Origin: Serratia marcescens
GTDB taxonomy: Bacteria; Pseudomonadota; Gammaproteobacteria; Enterobacterales; Enterobacteriaceae
Reading direction: 5' to 3'
NCBI GenBank assembly: GCA_015548865.1
Contig: JADMXW010000016.1
Coordinates: forward strand, 65,654-129,653
Length of the DNA: 64,000 nt
Shown: positions 51,376 to 61,010 of the stretch, one piece after another
Layout of the letters: every line of letters begins with the position of its first letter
Numbering within the stretch: position 1 is the stretch's first letter
Program-made: the position numbers and the translations under genes
Notes under the pieces: generated by a model
Seen by the model: the letters and a program-made list of their open reading frames with translations, nothing else
Databases searched by the model: none
Told to the model about the DNA's origin: nothing

Positions 51376-51408
51376 ACACCGTCAGCCAAGGCTGACGGTG
51401 TCGTTTTT
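51376..51408 (+). terminator. Intercistronic terminator/attenuator between ackA and pta
   Basis: ACACCGTCAGCC (51376-51387) and GGCTGACGGTGT (51390-51401) are exact complements, followed by CGTTTTT. It lies 14 bases after the ackA stop and 48 before the pta start, so it should end part of the ackA transcripts. Confidence 0.85.
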
Positions 51409-51455
51409 GACTAAGCTGTTTTTGACTCAACGAGCAACCGTAAAGAGGTTTAGCC

Positions 51456-53594
51456 GTGTCCCGTACAATCATGTTGATCCCCACTGGCACCAGCGTTGGT
51501 CTGACAAGCGTCAGCCTGGGTGTCATTCGTTCCATGGAACAAAAAGGCGTGCGTCTGAGCGTGTTCAAGCCGATCGCTCAACCGCGTACTGGTGATAATA
51601 CGCCAGATCAGACCACCACCATCATTCGCGCCAACTCCGCTATCACTGCCGCTGAACCGTTGAAAATGAGCCATGTAGAAGCATTGCTCAGTTCCAACCA
51701 GCAAGACGTGCTGATGGAAGAGATCATCGCCAACTACCACGAAAACACCAAAGATGCTGAAGTGGTGCTGGTAGAAGGTCTGGTGCCGACGCGCAAACAT
51801 CAGTTTGCCAACGCGCTGAACTATGAAATCGCCAAAACCCTGAACGCAGAAATCGTATTCGTTATCGCACTGGGCAATGACTCTCCGGACCAGTTGAAAG
51901 AGCGTATCGAACTGGCGCGCAGCAGCTTCGGCGGCAGCAAGAACAAAAATATCACCGGTGTTATCATCAACAAACTGAATGCCCCGGTGGATGAGCAAGG
52001 TCGTACCCGTCCTGATTTGTCTGAGATCTTCGATGATTCCAGCAAAGCTGACGTGCCGAACGTCGATCCGAAACAACTGTTTGCCAACAGCCCGTTGCCT
52101 GTGCTGGGCTGCGTACCGTGGAGCTTCGATCTGATCGCGACTCGCGCTATCGACATGGCAAAACACTTGAATGCCCGCATCATCAACGAAGGGGAAATTC
52201 ACACCCGCCGTGTGAAAACCGTAACCTTCTGCGCGCGCAGCATTCCGCACATGCTGGAACATTTTCGTCCGGGTTCCCTGTTGGTGACCTCTGCGGACCG
52301 TCCTGATGTGCTGGTTTCTGCTTGTCTGGCAGCGATGAACGGCGTTGAAATCGGTGCCGTGCTGTTGACGGGTGGGTATGAAATTGATGCCAGCATCGCA
52401 AAACTGTGTGAACGCGCTTTCCAGACCGGCCTGCCAGTATTCATGGTGAAAACCAACACCTGGCAGACCTCTCTCAGCCTGCAAAGCTTCAGCCTGGAAG
52501 TGCCGGCTGATGACAGCGAACGCGTTGAGAAAGTACAAGACTACGTGGCGCGCCACATTGATAGCCAATGGATCGAATCCCTGAGCGCCGCGTCCGAGCG
52601 TTCTCGCCGCCTGTCTCCGCCAGCGTTCCGTTATCAGTTGACCGAACTGGCACGCCAAGCGGGCAAACGCGTCGTATTGCCGGAAGGCGACGAACCACGC
52701 ACCGTGAAAGCCGCTTCTATCTGTGCCGAACGTGGTATTGCACACTGCGTGCTGCTGGGTAACCCGGAAGAGATCAAACGCGTTGCTGCTGCACAGGGTG
52801 TTGAACTGGGCAAAGGGATTGAAATTGTCGATCCAGAAGCCGTTCGCGAACGCTATGTTCCGCGTCTGGTTGAGTTGCGTAAGAGCAAAGGCATGACCGA
52901 AGTGGTTGCGCGTGAGCAACTGGAAGACAACGTGGTGCTGGGCACCCTGATGTTAGAACAAGGCGAAGTTGACGGTCTGGTTTCTGGTGCCGTTCACACG
53001 ACCGCTAACACCATCCGTCCGCCGTTGCAGTTGATCAAAACCTCTCCGGGCAGTTCATTGGTTTCTTCCGTGTTCTTTATGCTGCTGCCAGAACAGGTAT
53101 TTGTCTATGGCGACTGCGCCATCAACCCGGATCCGACTGCAGAGCAACTGGCAGAAATTGCGATTCAGTCCGCCGATTCTGCCGCCGCGTTTGGTATCGA
53201 ACCACGCGTTGCCATGATCTCCTACTCCACCGGTAATTCCGGTGCGGGCAGCGATGTGGAAAAAGTGCGTGAAGCAACCCGTTTGGCACAGGAAAAACGC
53301 CCAGACCTGGTGATCGATGGTCCGCTGCAATACGACGCCGCAGTAATGGCCGACGTAGCGAAATCCAAAGCGCCGAATTCACCGGTTGCAGGCCAAGCTA
53401 CCGTGTTCATCTTCCCGGATCTGAACACCGGTAACACCACGTACAAAGCGGTACAGCGTTCGGCTGACCTGATCTCCATCGGGCCAATGCTGCAAGGCAT
53501 GCGCAAGCCGGTGAACGATCTGTCCCGTGGCGCACTGGTAGACGATATCGTTTACACCGTGGCCCTGACGGCCATTCAGGCTACTCAGCAGTAA
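51456..53594 (+). CDS. pta: Phosphate acetyltransferase
   Basis: Converts acetyl-CoA and phosphate to acetyl phosphate. 712 residues, the long enterobacterial form: an N-terminal DRTGG/BioD-like regulatory part (about 1-230, [16 protein letters not shown]), a central DRTGG region and the C-terminal catalytic PTA domain from about 390 ([45 protein letters not shown]). Start is GTG at 51456 with AGAGG upstream, as in E. coli. Works with AckA in acetate overflow. Confidence 0.98.
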   Translation: MSRTIMLIPTGTSVGLTSVSLGVIRSMEQKGVRLSVFKPIAQPRTGDNTPDQTTTIIRANSAITAAEPLKMSHVEALLSSNQQDVLMEEIIANYHENTKDAEVVLVEGLVPTRKHQFANALNYEIAKTLNAEIVFVIALGNDSPDQLKERIELARSSFGGSKNKNITGVIINKLNAPVDEQGRTRPDLSEIFDDSSKADVPNVDPKQLFANSPLPVLGCVPWSFDLIATRAIDMAKHLNARIINEGEIHTRRVKTVTFCARSIPHMLEHFRPGSLLVTSADRPDVLVSACLAAMNGVEIGAVLLTGGYEIDASIAKLCERAFQTGLPVFMVKTNTWQTSLSLQSFSLEVPADDSERVEKVQDYVARHIDSQWIESLSAASERSRRLSPPAFRYQLTELARQAGKRVVLPEGDEPRTVKAASICAERGIAHCVLLGNPEEIKRVAAAQGVELGKGIEIVDPEAVRERYVPRLVELRKSKGMTEVVAREQLEDNVVLGTLMLEQGEVDGLVSGAVHTTANTIRPPLQLIKTSPGSSLVSSVFFMLLPEQVFVYGDCAINPDPTAEQLAEIAIQSADSAAAFGIEPRVAMISYSTGNSGAGSDVEKVREATRLAQEKRPDLVIDGPLQYDAAVMADVAKSKAPNSPVAGQATVFIFPDLNTGNTTYKAVQRSADLISIGPMLQGMRKPVNDLSRGALVDDIVYTVALTAIQATQQ

Positions 53595-53612
53595 TCGGGT
53601 TTATGTACTCTC

Positions 53613-53640
53613 AAAAGGCCGCTTTCGCGGCCTTTTACTT
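53613..53640 (+). terminator. Terminator of ackA-pta
   Basis: AAAAGGCCGC (53613-53622) and GCGGCCTTTT (53627-53636) form a perfect 10-bp stem with a TTTC loop and a T-rich tail. Its symmetry would also serve the convergent tetR-type gene. Confidence 0.92.
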
Positions 53641-53663
53641 TTGTGCCGGACACCCAGCGCCAC

Positions 53664-54257
53664 TTAATCACTGCGTTGTATGATTGCCAGCAAAGTATGC
53701 TGCAACTCATCTCTGGCTTGCGCTTCACTGATATCTCCCGACACGGCAGCATCTGACAACGCATCAGCGGCCCCCAGCATGGCCCACATACTTGCCAACG
53801 ATACGCCCCTGGTTCCTGCGAAAGGTGCGAGTATTGCCGTACACTTTTCGATAAAGGCCCGTTGGTAATGACGCTTCACAGCAAACAGTTCAGGGGAACC
53901 ACTAAGTGCCGACAATACCCCCGGAATTTCACGTCCTTGCGTCAATACACAATTAACATAGCTGGCTGCAATCACACTCACCTTTTGTTCAAGTGTAGGT
54001 TTAGCCGCCTCGACAGCCGCATCAAATAGCGCCGTTTGGCGACAATCGTAATCTGCATAGAGTGCCGCTAATAACCCATTACGTGTACCGAAATGATCAT
54101 AGACCACAGGTTTAGTGACACCGGCCGCTTCAGCCAGCCTGCCCAACGTCAGCGCGTCTGTCCCTTCATCACTAATCAGCTGCCATGAGATATCCAATAG
54201 TTGGCGAGTACGTGCCTTTCTTGGTAATCGACGGCGAGGTTCATTCTCCATGTGCAT
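53664..54257 (-). CDS. TetR/AcrR-family repressor
   Basis: 197 residues. N-terminal helix-turn-helix (GRLAEAAGVTKPVVYDHFGTR, about 42-62) and a variable helical ligand domain. The gene overlaps the end of the upstream quinone reductase gene by 17 bases, so both are on one mRNA and the protein probably represses that mRNA through the tandem palindromes at 54908-54934. The inducer is unknown; a quinone or electrophile would fit the neighbour. Two ATGs (54257 and 54251) are possible. Confidence 0.88.
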   Translation of the reverse strand: MHMENEPRRRLPRKARTRQLLDISWQLISDEGTDALTLGRLAEAAGVTKPVVYDHFGTRNGLLAALYADYDCRQTALFDAAVEAAKPTLEQKVSVIAASYVNCVLTQGREIPGVLSALSGSPELFAVKRHYQRAFIEKCTAILAPFAGTRGVSLASMWAMLGAADALSDAAVSGDISEAQARDELQHTLLAIIQRSD

Positions 54258-54882
54258 TGTTATATTGATACTCCGACTGAATAGTATCAGGGCTATCAGA
54301 AAATATACGGCGTCCTATCTTCTGTGCCGTCTCAAGATGCGCTGAGGGAAATTCAAGATCTGATGCCAACAGCAGCTCTGATGTCACCACCGGCGCCCCA
54401 CAATAACCAAAGATACCTTGTTCTATCTGGGTTTTCATTGCACCAAAATAGCCATGGCGAGCAAATGTTCGCTGATTAGCCCCGCCATTGGCTACCAAAT
54501 GTACCGGTAAGTGCTGTAATTTCTTGACAACCTTGCCGCTCCCGTCATCTTCGTAGGCCCAGCCCTGCGTAAATACCCGGTCAATCCATCCTTTGAGCAG
54601 TGCAGGGAAAGACCACCAATAGATGGGGTAAACCAATACCAATGCATCTGCCCGAGAAAGTCGAGTTTGTTCCGCGACAATTTCGTGTGACTGCGTCACG
54701 CCGCCGAGAAATGCCTTCCAGTCATATTCCGTGAACCGAGGATCGAAGCTTTCTGCGGCCAAATCAGCAATCTCATAGGTGTTTCCCGAAGAATTAGCCT
54801 GAATACCTTGCGCAATATGTGTGGCAATGGCATGCGTCAATGACTGTGAATGAGGATGTGCGACAACAATAAGGGCATGCAT
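54241..54882 (-). CDS. NAD(P)H-dependent flavodoxin-fold quinone reductase
   Basis: 213 residues of the flavodoxin_2 family (NQO1/MdaB/KefF type). The N-terminus ALIVVAHPHSQSLTHAIA and the motif LVLVYPIYWWSFPALLKGWIDRVF are the FMN-binding and active-site signatures of these two-electron quinone reductases; GYCGAPVV is in the position of the family GYCG motif. Start is the ATG at 54882; the TTG two codons earlier is less likely. Co-transcribed with the TetR gene downstream. Confidence 0.88.
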   Translation of the reverse strand: MHALIVVAHPHSQSLTHAIATHIAQGIQANSSGNTYEIADLAAESFDPRFTEYDWKAFLGGVTQSHEIVAEQTRLSRADALVLVYPIYWWSFPALLKGWIDRVFTQGWAYEDDGSGKVVKKLQHLPVHLVANGGANQRTFARHGYFGAMKTQIEQGIFGYCGAPVVTSELLLASDLEFPSAHLETAQKIGRRIFSDSPDTIQSEYQYNNAHGE

Positions 54883-54907
54883 AATCAATCTCTCTAAGGG
54901 TATTAAT

Positions 54908-54934
54908 CTACCAATAGTAACTTACCTTTGGTAA
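54908..54934. promoter_or_regulatory. Tandem 13-base operators upstream of the quinone reductase-tetR pair
   Basis: CTACCAATAGTAA (54908-54920) and TTACCTTTGGTAA (54922-54934) are two palindromes separated by one base; the second is perfect (TTACC-N3-GGTAA), the first is a close variant. They lie 26-52 bases upstream of the reductase start, a normal place for a TetR-family operator. Confidence 0.65.
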
Positions 54935-55111
54935 CTTAGATAGATATCATGATAAATACCCCGATAACACATTCATTGAAATGCTCTTTCACCCTACATT
55001 TCTATTGGCAGAATACACTTTCCCCTATCGTTTTACACAGGTAGGATGTATAAAAAGCAACAAAAGCAACGTGTTAGTACATATTTTTCACATACAGCAA
55101 GGACACACAGC

Positions 55112-55936
55112 ATGAATCTGGTTCACTATCTCGGCAAACAGACCTTGGGGGTGTTAGCCTGCTACCAGCAGGGAAAAGTGGTGATGCACATTTGCGGCGT
55201 CTACCCGCGCATCAATAATGCGCTGCGCGTTTTTTTCCCCAAAGGTCACGCGCTGACCGTCGGCGATTTCGCCACGTTGCATCTTGATAATCGTACCGGT
55301 GTGGATCAGTTCGATGCCACCATTTCCGTTTATCGTGCTTCTTACAAAGGACGCGTGGCGGAGGTGGATGAAGATTGGGTGCTGCTGGAGCCGCGGGAGT
55401 GCCAAGTGATGTATGGGCTGAACTGCGTGCTGGATATTCGTGCGCCGGACTATCACTACCCTCAGGATACGCGCGAAGAGCACCCTGTGCCGCTTACTGC
55501 GCTAAATACACTGCCAGAGACTGAACAACACGATTTCACCAACAAGGTAGGCGTGCTGGTCACTATGGCGGAAGAACAGCCCCATACAACCGTTCTGGCG
55601 TTTCTCTCTTCGGTAGAAAACGACGTGTTTCTCATTACATTTCCTGAGACATTCAAATCCCGGCAACTCAAGCGTAACCCGCACTGCTTCTTTGCTATGG
55701 ATGAGCGTTCACATTACACCTTTGAACGCGCAATTGAATGGAACTATACCTTGATTGAGGGTGATGCCTATCTGATCTCGCCACACAATCCGCTGTTCGA
55801 ACAGGTGCGCGAGGCATTTATTCACAAAAATCCATGGGAGATGGCATTCTTCCTGCGTGAAGACCTGGAGATGTACCATATCAGGAGTCGACAACTGGTC
55901 TGTCCCGGTTCACGCCAGGCAGTCGCAACGACATAA
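55112..55936 (+). CDS. Unassigned protein with FMN-binding split-barrel-like C-terminal half
   Basis: 274 residues. The C-terminal half (about 140-260) has the rhythm of the pyridoxamine 5'-phosphate oxidase-like split barrel: NKVGVLVTMAEEQ, then TFPETFKSRQLKRNPHCFFAM, then EGDAYLISPHN and a PWEMAFF end. The N-terminal half (LGKQTLGVLACYQQGKVVMH, VDQFDATISVYRASYKG) is not recognised. No signal peptide or membrane span. The ATG at 55112 is preferred because AAGGACA lies before it; the ATG at 55046 adds a Lys- and Gln-rich leader. The function is unknown; flavin or haem binding is possible. Confidence 0.65.
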   Translation: MNLVHYLGKQTLGVLACYQQGKVVMHICGVYPRINNALRVFFPKGHALTVGDFATLHLDNRTGVDQFDATISVYRASYKGRVAEVDEDWVLLEPRECQVMYGLNCVLDIRAPDYHYPQDTREEHPVPLTALNTLPETEQHDFTNKVGVLVTMAEEQPHTTVLAFLSSVENDVFLITFPETFKSRQLKRNPHCFFAMDERSHYTFERAIEWNYTLIEGDAYLISPHNPLFEQVREAFIHKNPWEMAFFLREDLEMYHIRSRQLVCPGSRQAVATT

Positions 55937-55944
55937 TTGTTTGC

Positions 55945-55973
55945 GCTGCGGGCGACCACGGGTGGCCCGCAGC
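55945..55973. terminator. Hairpin between convergent genes
   Basis: GCTGCGGGC (55945-55953) pairs exactly with GCCCGCAGC (55965-55973) over 11 bases. It sits between two converging stop codons, but T-runs are lacking, so termination is only likely from context. Confidence 0.5.
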
Positions 55974-55988
55974 AAAAGAGTGTTCCGA

Positions 55989-56582
55989 TTATTCTTCAGC
56001 GTCGCCCGATTCAGCGACAGCGTCATCTATTTTCGCAGGCTCGCGCGCAATGGGTTTGCCGTAACTTTGCTCATTGTAACGACTCATCCATAGAGACAGA
56101 GCTTTCAGTGAATCCGGCGTGAACTCATCGCAGCGTGCTGTGACTTCTTGCGGCGTCATCCAGCACACCTCAGCCACTTCTTCTTCCTGCAAGGCAAACG
56201 GGCCGTGAGTAACGCAGCTGAATAACGCCCCCCACACACGGCAATTATCACCGTCAAAATAGAACAAGCCATGATCGGCGAAAGGTACGCCAGCAATCCC
56301 CAGTTCCTCTTCCGCCTCACGACGTGCAGACTCCAGCATTTGCTCGCCAGTTTGCACCACGCCTCCTGCCGTCGCATCTAACCAACCGGGGTAGAAATCT
56401 TTGGTATCCGTACGGCGTTGAACCAGTATTTTTCCCATGCCGTCATGAACAACGATATAGGTGGCGCGATGACGTAAACGTTGAGAGCGCATTTGCTGAC
56501 GGCTGGCCTGGGCGATAACATCGTTGTTCTCGTCAACAATATCCACCCACTCAGTGCCTGCTGCTTGACTTTGCTCCACCAT
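55989..56582 (-). CDS. yfcD: Nudix hydrolase YfcD
   Basis: 197 residues, IPP-isomerase-like Nudix family. The Nudix box is complete ([22 protein letters not shown], about residues 73-94, shown here as GGVVQTGE and REAEEEL). In E. coli YfcD it is an uncharacterised Nudix protein. The C-terminal tail rich in Glu, Ala and Asp (about 175-197) is longer than in E. coli (180 residues). ATG at 56582; the ribosome site is weak. Confidence 0.92.
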   Translation of the reverse strand: MVEQSQAAGTEWVDIVDENNDVIAQASRQQMRSQRLRHRATYIVVHDGMGKILVQRRTDTKDFYPGWLDATAGGVVQTGEQMLESARREAEEELGIAGVPFADHGLFYFDGDNCRVWGALFSCVTHGPFALQEEEVAEVCWMTPQEVTARCDEFTPDSLKALSLWMSRYNEQSYGKPIAREPAKIDDAVAESGDAEE

Positions 56583-56668
56583 CCTCAGAACCCTTCAGTA
56601 TTGGCGCGTTGCGACGCGCGTCTGTTTTAAACGTACCAAGCGTTAATCATGCTACGATCGCTGATAAC

Positions 56669-57220
56669 TTAGTGACTAATAGTTACCTGTGCAATAGGGT
56701 CGCCCCCCATTAAGGGTAAAACCGCAAGCGTACCCTGTGTCAACATCCCGTAACTGGGCACATTTCCTCCCTTCGGTAAACTGACGGAGCCAGGGTTAAA
56801 ACAGTAGATTTCCCCTTGACGCTCTGCCACAGGAAGGTGGGTATGTCCGAAAACCAACACATCTCCCGCCTGCAACGGTGGGAGATGTTGGGGATGATAT
56901 AGGTGACCGTGCGTCAGGAAAAGACGCAGTTGCGGCAACAGCACCTGTTGCCACGGCGCTGTCACCGGAAAGTCGAGCAGCATCTGATCCACTTCGCTAT
57001 CACAGTTGCCGCGCACTGCCACAATTTTGTGAGCAAAGGCATTCAGTCGGCTCGCCACTTCGGCAGGTTGGTAGCCCTCAGGCAACGGATTACGCGGCCC
57101 ATGATTGAGAAAATCACCCAATAGAATCAGCCACTCTGCACCACTACGAGTAAAAATATCGAGTACGCGCTCCGTCGCCGTAAGGGAGCCGTGGATATCT
57201 GAGGCAAACATCAACTTCAT
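56669..57220 (-). CDS. yfcE: Metallophosphodiesterase YfcE
   Basis: 183-residue calcineurin-like phosphodiesterase (E. coli YfcE has 184). Metal-binding motifs: MFASDIHGS, LLGDFLNHGPRN, RGNCDSE, FLTHGHLYHP and FGHTHLP. E. coli YfcE is a manganese-dependent phosphodiesterase on artificial substrates; its physiological substrate is unknown. The ATG at 57220 (MKLMFASDIHG) was chosen because upstream residues are hydrophobic leader not found in the family. Confidence 0.94.
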   Translation of the reverse strand: MKLMFASDIHGSLTATERVLDIFTRSGAEWLILLGDFLNHGPRNPLPEGYQPAEVASRLNAFAHKIVAVRGNCDSEVDQMLLDFPVTAPWQQVLLPQLRLFLTHGHLYHPQHLPPLQAGDVLVFGHTHLPVAERQGEIYCFNPGSVSLPKGGNVPSYGMLTQGTLAVLPLMGGDPIAQVTISH

Positions 57221-57524
57221 CGCAATCCCCAAAAAGCACACTAACCAATAAAGCAAAGTGTAACAAAATTCTCGTTCTCTTCTCTTATCCTTTTTTCATT
57301 TGGGAACGTGCTGTCGCACGATTGTACACATCATCAACGTGAAGAGAGTGGATAAAAACGAACGCTCAATACAGGGACATCTCAGAAGAAAAAACGTACT
57401 GAACGTTCCTTGTTCAGTACGATCCTGAGTTGCAGAATCCGTGTCAGTGACACGCGGATGAAAGCAAATTGAACAATCTCGCCCCTTCTGCACGATGCAG
57501 CGCACAGTGGAAAGCGAGTCACCA

Positions 57525-58322
57525 TCATGGTGTGGTCAAATGCCCTACGGCAGGTGGGTGAATCTTGCCGTGCATCGCCGGGTTATCGCTCTCATCTTTC
57601 AGCGCAACCCCCGACAAACGGCGTTGAAACGCTTGTTCCAGCAGCCAGGCCCATTTAAATGCTGCCTGCGGATAATCCAGCCCTTCCGGGCGAATGTTGG
57701 AAATACAGTTACGCTCCGACTCCAAACGGCGCGTGTTAGGGCTCCAAGTTAAATAAATACTCAGGCTGTCCGGTGAAGATAAACCAGGACGTTCACCGAT
57801 AAGAATCGCTACCGCTTTCGCCTGCAGACATTCACCGATGTCATCGCCCAGAGCCACGCGCGACTGATGCGCCAACACAACAGGTGCCAGTGACAAGCCG
57901 AGCTGTTCCAGATAAGGACGCGCCTGTTTGATAAGCGGCACCGCTTGTCGGTGTACCGCCTTAGAAGAGAGGCCATCGGCCACCACTATCAACACATCGG
58001 CAGGCGGTTGATGAAGCGCCAATAGCGCCTCACGGCTGGCATCCGACAATCGCCGTCCCAAATCTGGTCGACAAAGATACTGCTCGCGCGACGTCGCAGC
58101 ACTGTGCACCGTAAACGTTTTCAGCCCTTGCGCCGCTAACGCCTCTGCAAGGGTTTCACTGTCAAATGCCTGATGCACCGCATCTCGCGCCTGCGCATGT
58201 GCCAAGCCAAATTTCAGCAGTTCATCTGTAGGCAAACTCGCTCCCGTGCGCCCCAAGGCAATGCGCGCCGCCGTGTATTCGCGCAGCATTTCCCACGGGT
58301 TGGCGTGAACGACCTCCTTCAT
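57525..58322 (-). CDS. eutC: Ethanolamine ammonia-lyase small subunit
   Basis: 265 residues of EutC, which with EutB and adenosylcobalamin splits ethanolamine to acetaldehyde and ammonia. Conserved parts include RIALGRTGASLPTDELLKFGLAHAQARDAVH, VVADGLSS and the cobalamin-side RPGLSSPDSLSIYLTW with ERNCISNIRPEGL near the C-terminus. Overlaps the eutB stop by four bases. No carboxysome-like shell, eutA, eutD, eutE or permease gene follows. Confidence 0.96.
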   Translation of the reverse strand: MKEVVHANPWEMLREYTAARIALGRTGASLPTDELLKFGLAHAQARDAVHQAFDSETLAEALAAQGLKTFTVHSAATSREQYLCRPDLGRRLSDASREALLALHQPPADVLIVVADGLSSKAVHRQAVPLIKQARPYLEQLGLSLAPVVLAHQSRVALGDDIGECLQAKAVAILIGERPGLSSPDSLSIYLTWSPNTRRLESERNCISNIRPEGLDYPQAAFKWAWLLEQAFQRRLSGVALKDESDNPAMHGKIHPPAVGHLTTP

Positions 58323-59710
58323 ACGCGCCCCTCCAGATAAGGTTGATGTTGCAGCAAAGGATGCTGGCGGCTGGCATCACACAGCCGACCTTGGGGATCA
58401 AGGATCTTCATGCGCGTCAGCCACTCACCAAACTCTGGCGCATGCTTCAATCCCAGAAGCTCGCGCACATACAGGGCATCATGAAATGAGGTGCTCTGGT
58501 AATTGAGCATGATGTCATCCGCTCCGGGAATCCCCATCAGATAGGTCAATCCGGCGGTCGCCAACAACGTCAACAGCGTATCCATGTCATCCTGATCCGC
58601 TTCGGCATGGTTGGTGTAGCAGACATCACAACCCAAGGGGACGCCAAGCAGCTTGCCGCAGAAATGATCTTCCAATCCGGCACGAATAATTTGCTTGCCG
58701 TCATAGAGATATTCAGGCCCGATAAACCCCACGACCGTATTCACCAACAGGGGAGAAAAACGCCGCGCCACCGCGTAGGCTCGCGCTTCACAGGTTTGTT
58801 GATCGACGCCATGATGGGCATTGGCAGAAAGGCAACTGCCCTGCCCGGTTTCAAAATACATCACGTCGTTACCCAGCGTGCCACGCTGTAAGCTCAATGC
58901 AGCCTGATGCGCCTCTTCCAGCGTCGCCAGATTGAAACCAAAGCTGGCATTGGTGGCTTCGGTACCGGCGATCGATTGAAACACCAGATCGACGGGTGTC
59001 CCCCGCTCGATAAGCTTCAGCGTATTAGTGACATGTGTCAGCACACAAGACTGCGTGGGGATCTCAAACCGGTGAATGACATCATCAAGCATGTAGTTAA
59101 GCTGTTCCAGCAGCGGCAAGCTGTCACTGGCCGGATTAATACCAATCACCGCATCACCGCTACCATACAGCAAGCCATCAAGCATACTGGCGGCAATACC
59201 TTTTAAATCATCGGTTGGATGGTTCGGCTGCAAGCGCACGCTGAGATGTCCTGGCAAGCCAATCGTGTTGCGAAAGCGCGTGACGACACGGCATTTTTTT
59301 GCCGTCAGGATCAAATCCTGATTGCGCATCAGCTTGCTCACTGCTGCGGCCATTTCTGGCGTGATACCTGGAGCAACGCGCGCCAGCAGTTCGCTACTGG
59401 TCGTGTCACTCAATAGCCAGTTGCGAAAATCCCCAACGGTCAAATGTGAAATGGGTTCAAACGCATCCTTATCATGGCTATCAACAATCAGTCGAGTGAC
59501 CTCATCCTGCTCATAGGGAATCAATACTTCCTGCAAGAAGGTCTTTAACGGCACTGCGGCCAGCGTCATACGCGCCGCCATGCGCTCTTCAGCGCTCAGT
59601 GCCGCCACGCCTGCCAGATAGTCACCGGAACGCGCCGGTGACGCTTTAGCCAAGAGCGTACGCAGAGAATCAAAGGTGTAACGCTGGTGCCCCAGTGTCG
59701 TGTGATACAT
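58319..59710 (-). CDS. eutB: Ethanolamine ammonia-lyase large subunit
   Basis: 463-residue TIM-barrel subunit that binds the substrate. Characteristic stretches: RFRNTIGLPGHLSVRLQPNHPTDD, GLLYGSGDAVIGINPASDS, FQSIAGTEATNASFGFNL and GADDIMLNYQSTSFHDAL. The start MYHTTLGHQRYTF fits the family (E. coli MKLKTTLFGNVYQF). Needs vitamin B12; acetaldehyde would be handled by enzymes elsewhere. First gene of the eutBC pair. Confidence 0.96.
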   Translation of the reverse strand: MYHTTLGHQRYTFDSLRTLLAKASPARSGDYLAGVAALSAEERMAARMTLAAVPLKTFLQEVLIPYEQDEVTRLIVDSHDKDAFEPISHLTVGDFRNWLLSDTTSSELLARVAPGITPEMAAAVSKLMRNQDLILTAKKCRVVTRFRNTIGLPGHLSVRLQPNHPTDDLKGIAASMLDGLLYGSGDAVIGINPASDSLPLLEQLNYMLDDVIHRFEIPTQSCVLTHVTNTLKLIERGTPVDLVFQSIAGTEATNASFGFNLATLEEAHQAALSLQRGTLGNDVMYFETGQGSCLSANAHHGVDQQTCEARAYAVARRFSPLLVNTVVGFIGPEYLYDGKQIIRAGLEDHFCGKLLGVPLGCDVCYTNHAEADQDDMDTLLTLLATAGLTYLMGIPGADDIMLNYQSTSFHDALYVRELLGLKHAPEFGEWLTRMKILDPQGRLCDASRQHPLLQHQPYLEGRV

Positions 59711-60053
59711 ACCCCTCCTCGCCTACTGCGTAGATACTGTGAATAAAAATCATGCTGCAAAGCGCGTACCAACGCCGAAAAAGCGTACCAGCTTTGATAT
59801 CACGCAGGCAGAACGAACATCTGTGCTCTTCAGCATGCGCTGTTTTGCGGCATTTCGCCCCATAATGCAGCAGGTTTTGCCAATCCCAAGGGCAACGTTG
59901 CGTACTGAAATGCAGCGTTTTTTTACCAGATAGTCCCAGTATCTCGCTCAGAATCACCTATTATCATTAGCATTCATGATAAAAAGACGAATAGGTCCCA
60001 CGTTACATCCTTGTAAACGCCATCAGAACCGATAGGGAATAAGTGAGGCAACG
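59711..60053. other. Region between eutB and yfcH
   Basis: 343 bases that should contain the divergent promoters of eutBC and yfcH. A 95-codon minus-strand frame ends inside eutB and is Cys- and Trp-rich; I do not consider it a gene. No permease remnant or clear operator was found. Confidence 0.5.
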
Positions 60054-60956
60054 ATGCAACTACTGATTACGGGCGGAACCGGCCTGATTGGCCGTCACCT
60101 GATTGCTCGACTACTGTCTTTATCACACCATGTCACGGTACTCACTCGCGATACCACGCGTGCTCGCCAGATACTTGGCGAGCGAGTGGAGTACTGGTCA
60201 ACACTGCAAAACCGTACCTCGCTGGACGACATTGATGCAGTCATCAATCTGGCAGGAGAACCGATTGCCGACAAACGTTGGACGCCACAACAAAAGCAGA
60301 AACTCAGTGATAGCCGTTGGCACATTACCGAGCAGCTGGCCTCATTGATTAAAGCCAGCGCATCGCCGCCTTCAGTATTCATTTCTGGTTCTGCTGTAGG
60401 CTATTACGGCAATCAAGGGGCCGAGTTGATTACCGAAGAAGAGTCTCCCACGCCCGAATTTACCCATCAGCTCTGCGCACGCTGGGAGGCATTGGCACTG
60501 AGTGCTGAGAGCGATCACACGCGGGTGTGCCTGCTTCGCACCGGCATCGTATTGGCCGCCAACGGCGGCGCGTTGGCAAAAATGTTACCGCCCTTCCGCA
60601 TCGGGCTGGGTGGCCCCTTGGGATCGGGCAAACAGTACATGTCCTGGATTCATATCGACGATATGGTCAATGCCATTCTGTACTTGTTGGATAACCCGAT
60701 TTTACGCGGGCCCTTTAATATGACCGCACCTTATCCCGTACGCAACGAGCAGTTTTGCGCCATGCTGGCCCATGTGCTGGATCGCCCGTGTTTCATGCGT
60801 GTGCCCGCATTTGCACTCAAATTGCTTATGGGAGAAGCTGCCGCGCTGGTATTGGGTGGACAGCGCGCCATTCCGCATCGGCTGGAAGCTGCAGGATTCG
60901 GCTTTCGCTATTACGAGTTGGAAGAAGCGCTCAAGGATGTCACTGGGAAAAAATAG
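60054..60956 (+). CDS. yfcH: TIGR01777-type NAD-dependent epimerase/SDR protein YfcH
   Basis: 300 residues (E. coli YfcH 297). The Rossmann motif [17 protein letters not shown] is at residues 5-21; the SDR region [15 protein letters not shown] has the YxxxN-like active loop of this subfamily; the C-terminal DUF1731 domain is [26 protein letters not shown]. Substrate unknown; related proteins act in cell-division inhibition (SulA-like annotation is misleading). Confidence 0.94.
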   Translation: MQLLITGGTGLIGRHLIARLLSLSHHVTVLTRDTTRARQILGERVEYWSTLQNRTSLDDIDAVINLAGEPIADKRWTPQQKQKLSDSRWHITEQLASLIKASASPPSVFISGSAVGYYGNQGAELITEEESPTPEFTHQLCARWEALALSAESDHTRVCLLRTGIVLAANGGALAKMLPPFRIGLGGPLGSGKQYMSWIHIDDMVNAILYLLDNPILRGPFNMTAPYPVRNEQFCAMLAHVLDRPCFMRVPAFALKLLMGEAAALVLGGQRAIPHRLEAAGFGFRYYELEEALKDVTGKK

Positions 60957-60993
60957 TCAAAGGGCACATCGCCAAAAATCGGGAATGCGCCCT
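60955..60993 (-). terminator. Probable terminator of the his transport operon
   Basis: On the minus strand AGGGCGCAT (complement of 60985-60993) pairs with ATGTGCCCT (complement of 60961-60969) with one G-U pair, followed after TTGACTA by a TTTTTT run. It lies just past the hisP stop and also suits convergent yfcH. Confidence 0.6.
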
Positions 60994-61010
60994 GTTGATA
61001 ACAGCACTTT

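Noticed and set aside
50250-52919. Long minus-strand open frames of 379 and 489 codons
   Set aside because: Antisense to ackA and pta, which have strongly biased codon use that removes stops on the other strand. Composition rich in Gln, His, Phe and Arg is typical of shadow frames.
59670-59957. 95-codon minus-strand frame upstream of eutB
   Set aside because: Overlaps the eutB start region and has no recognisable motif apart from scattered Cys; no ribosome site.
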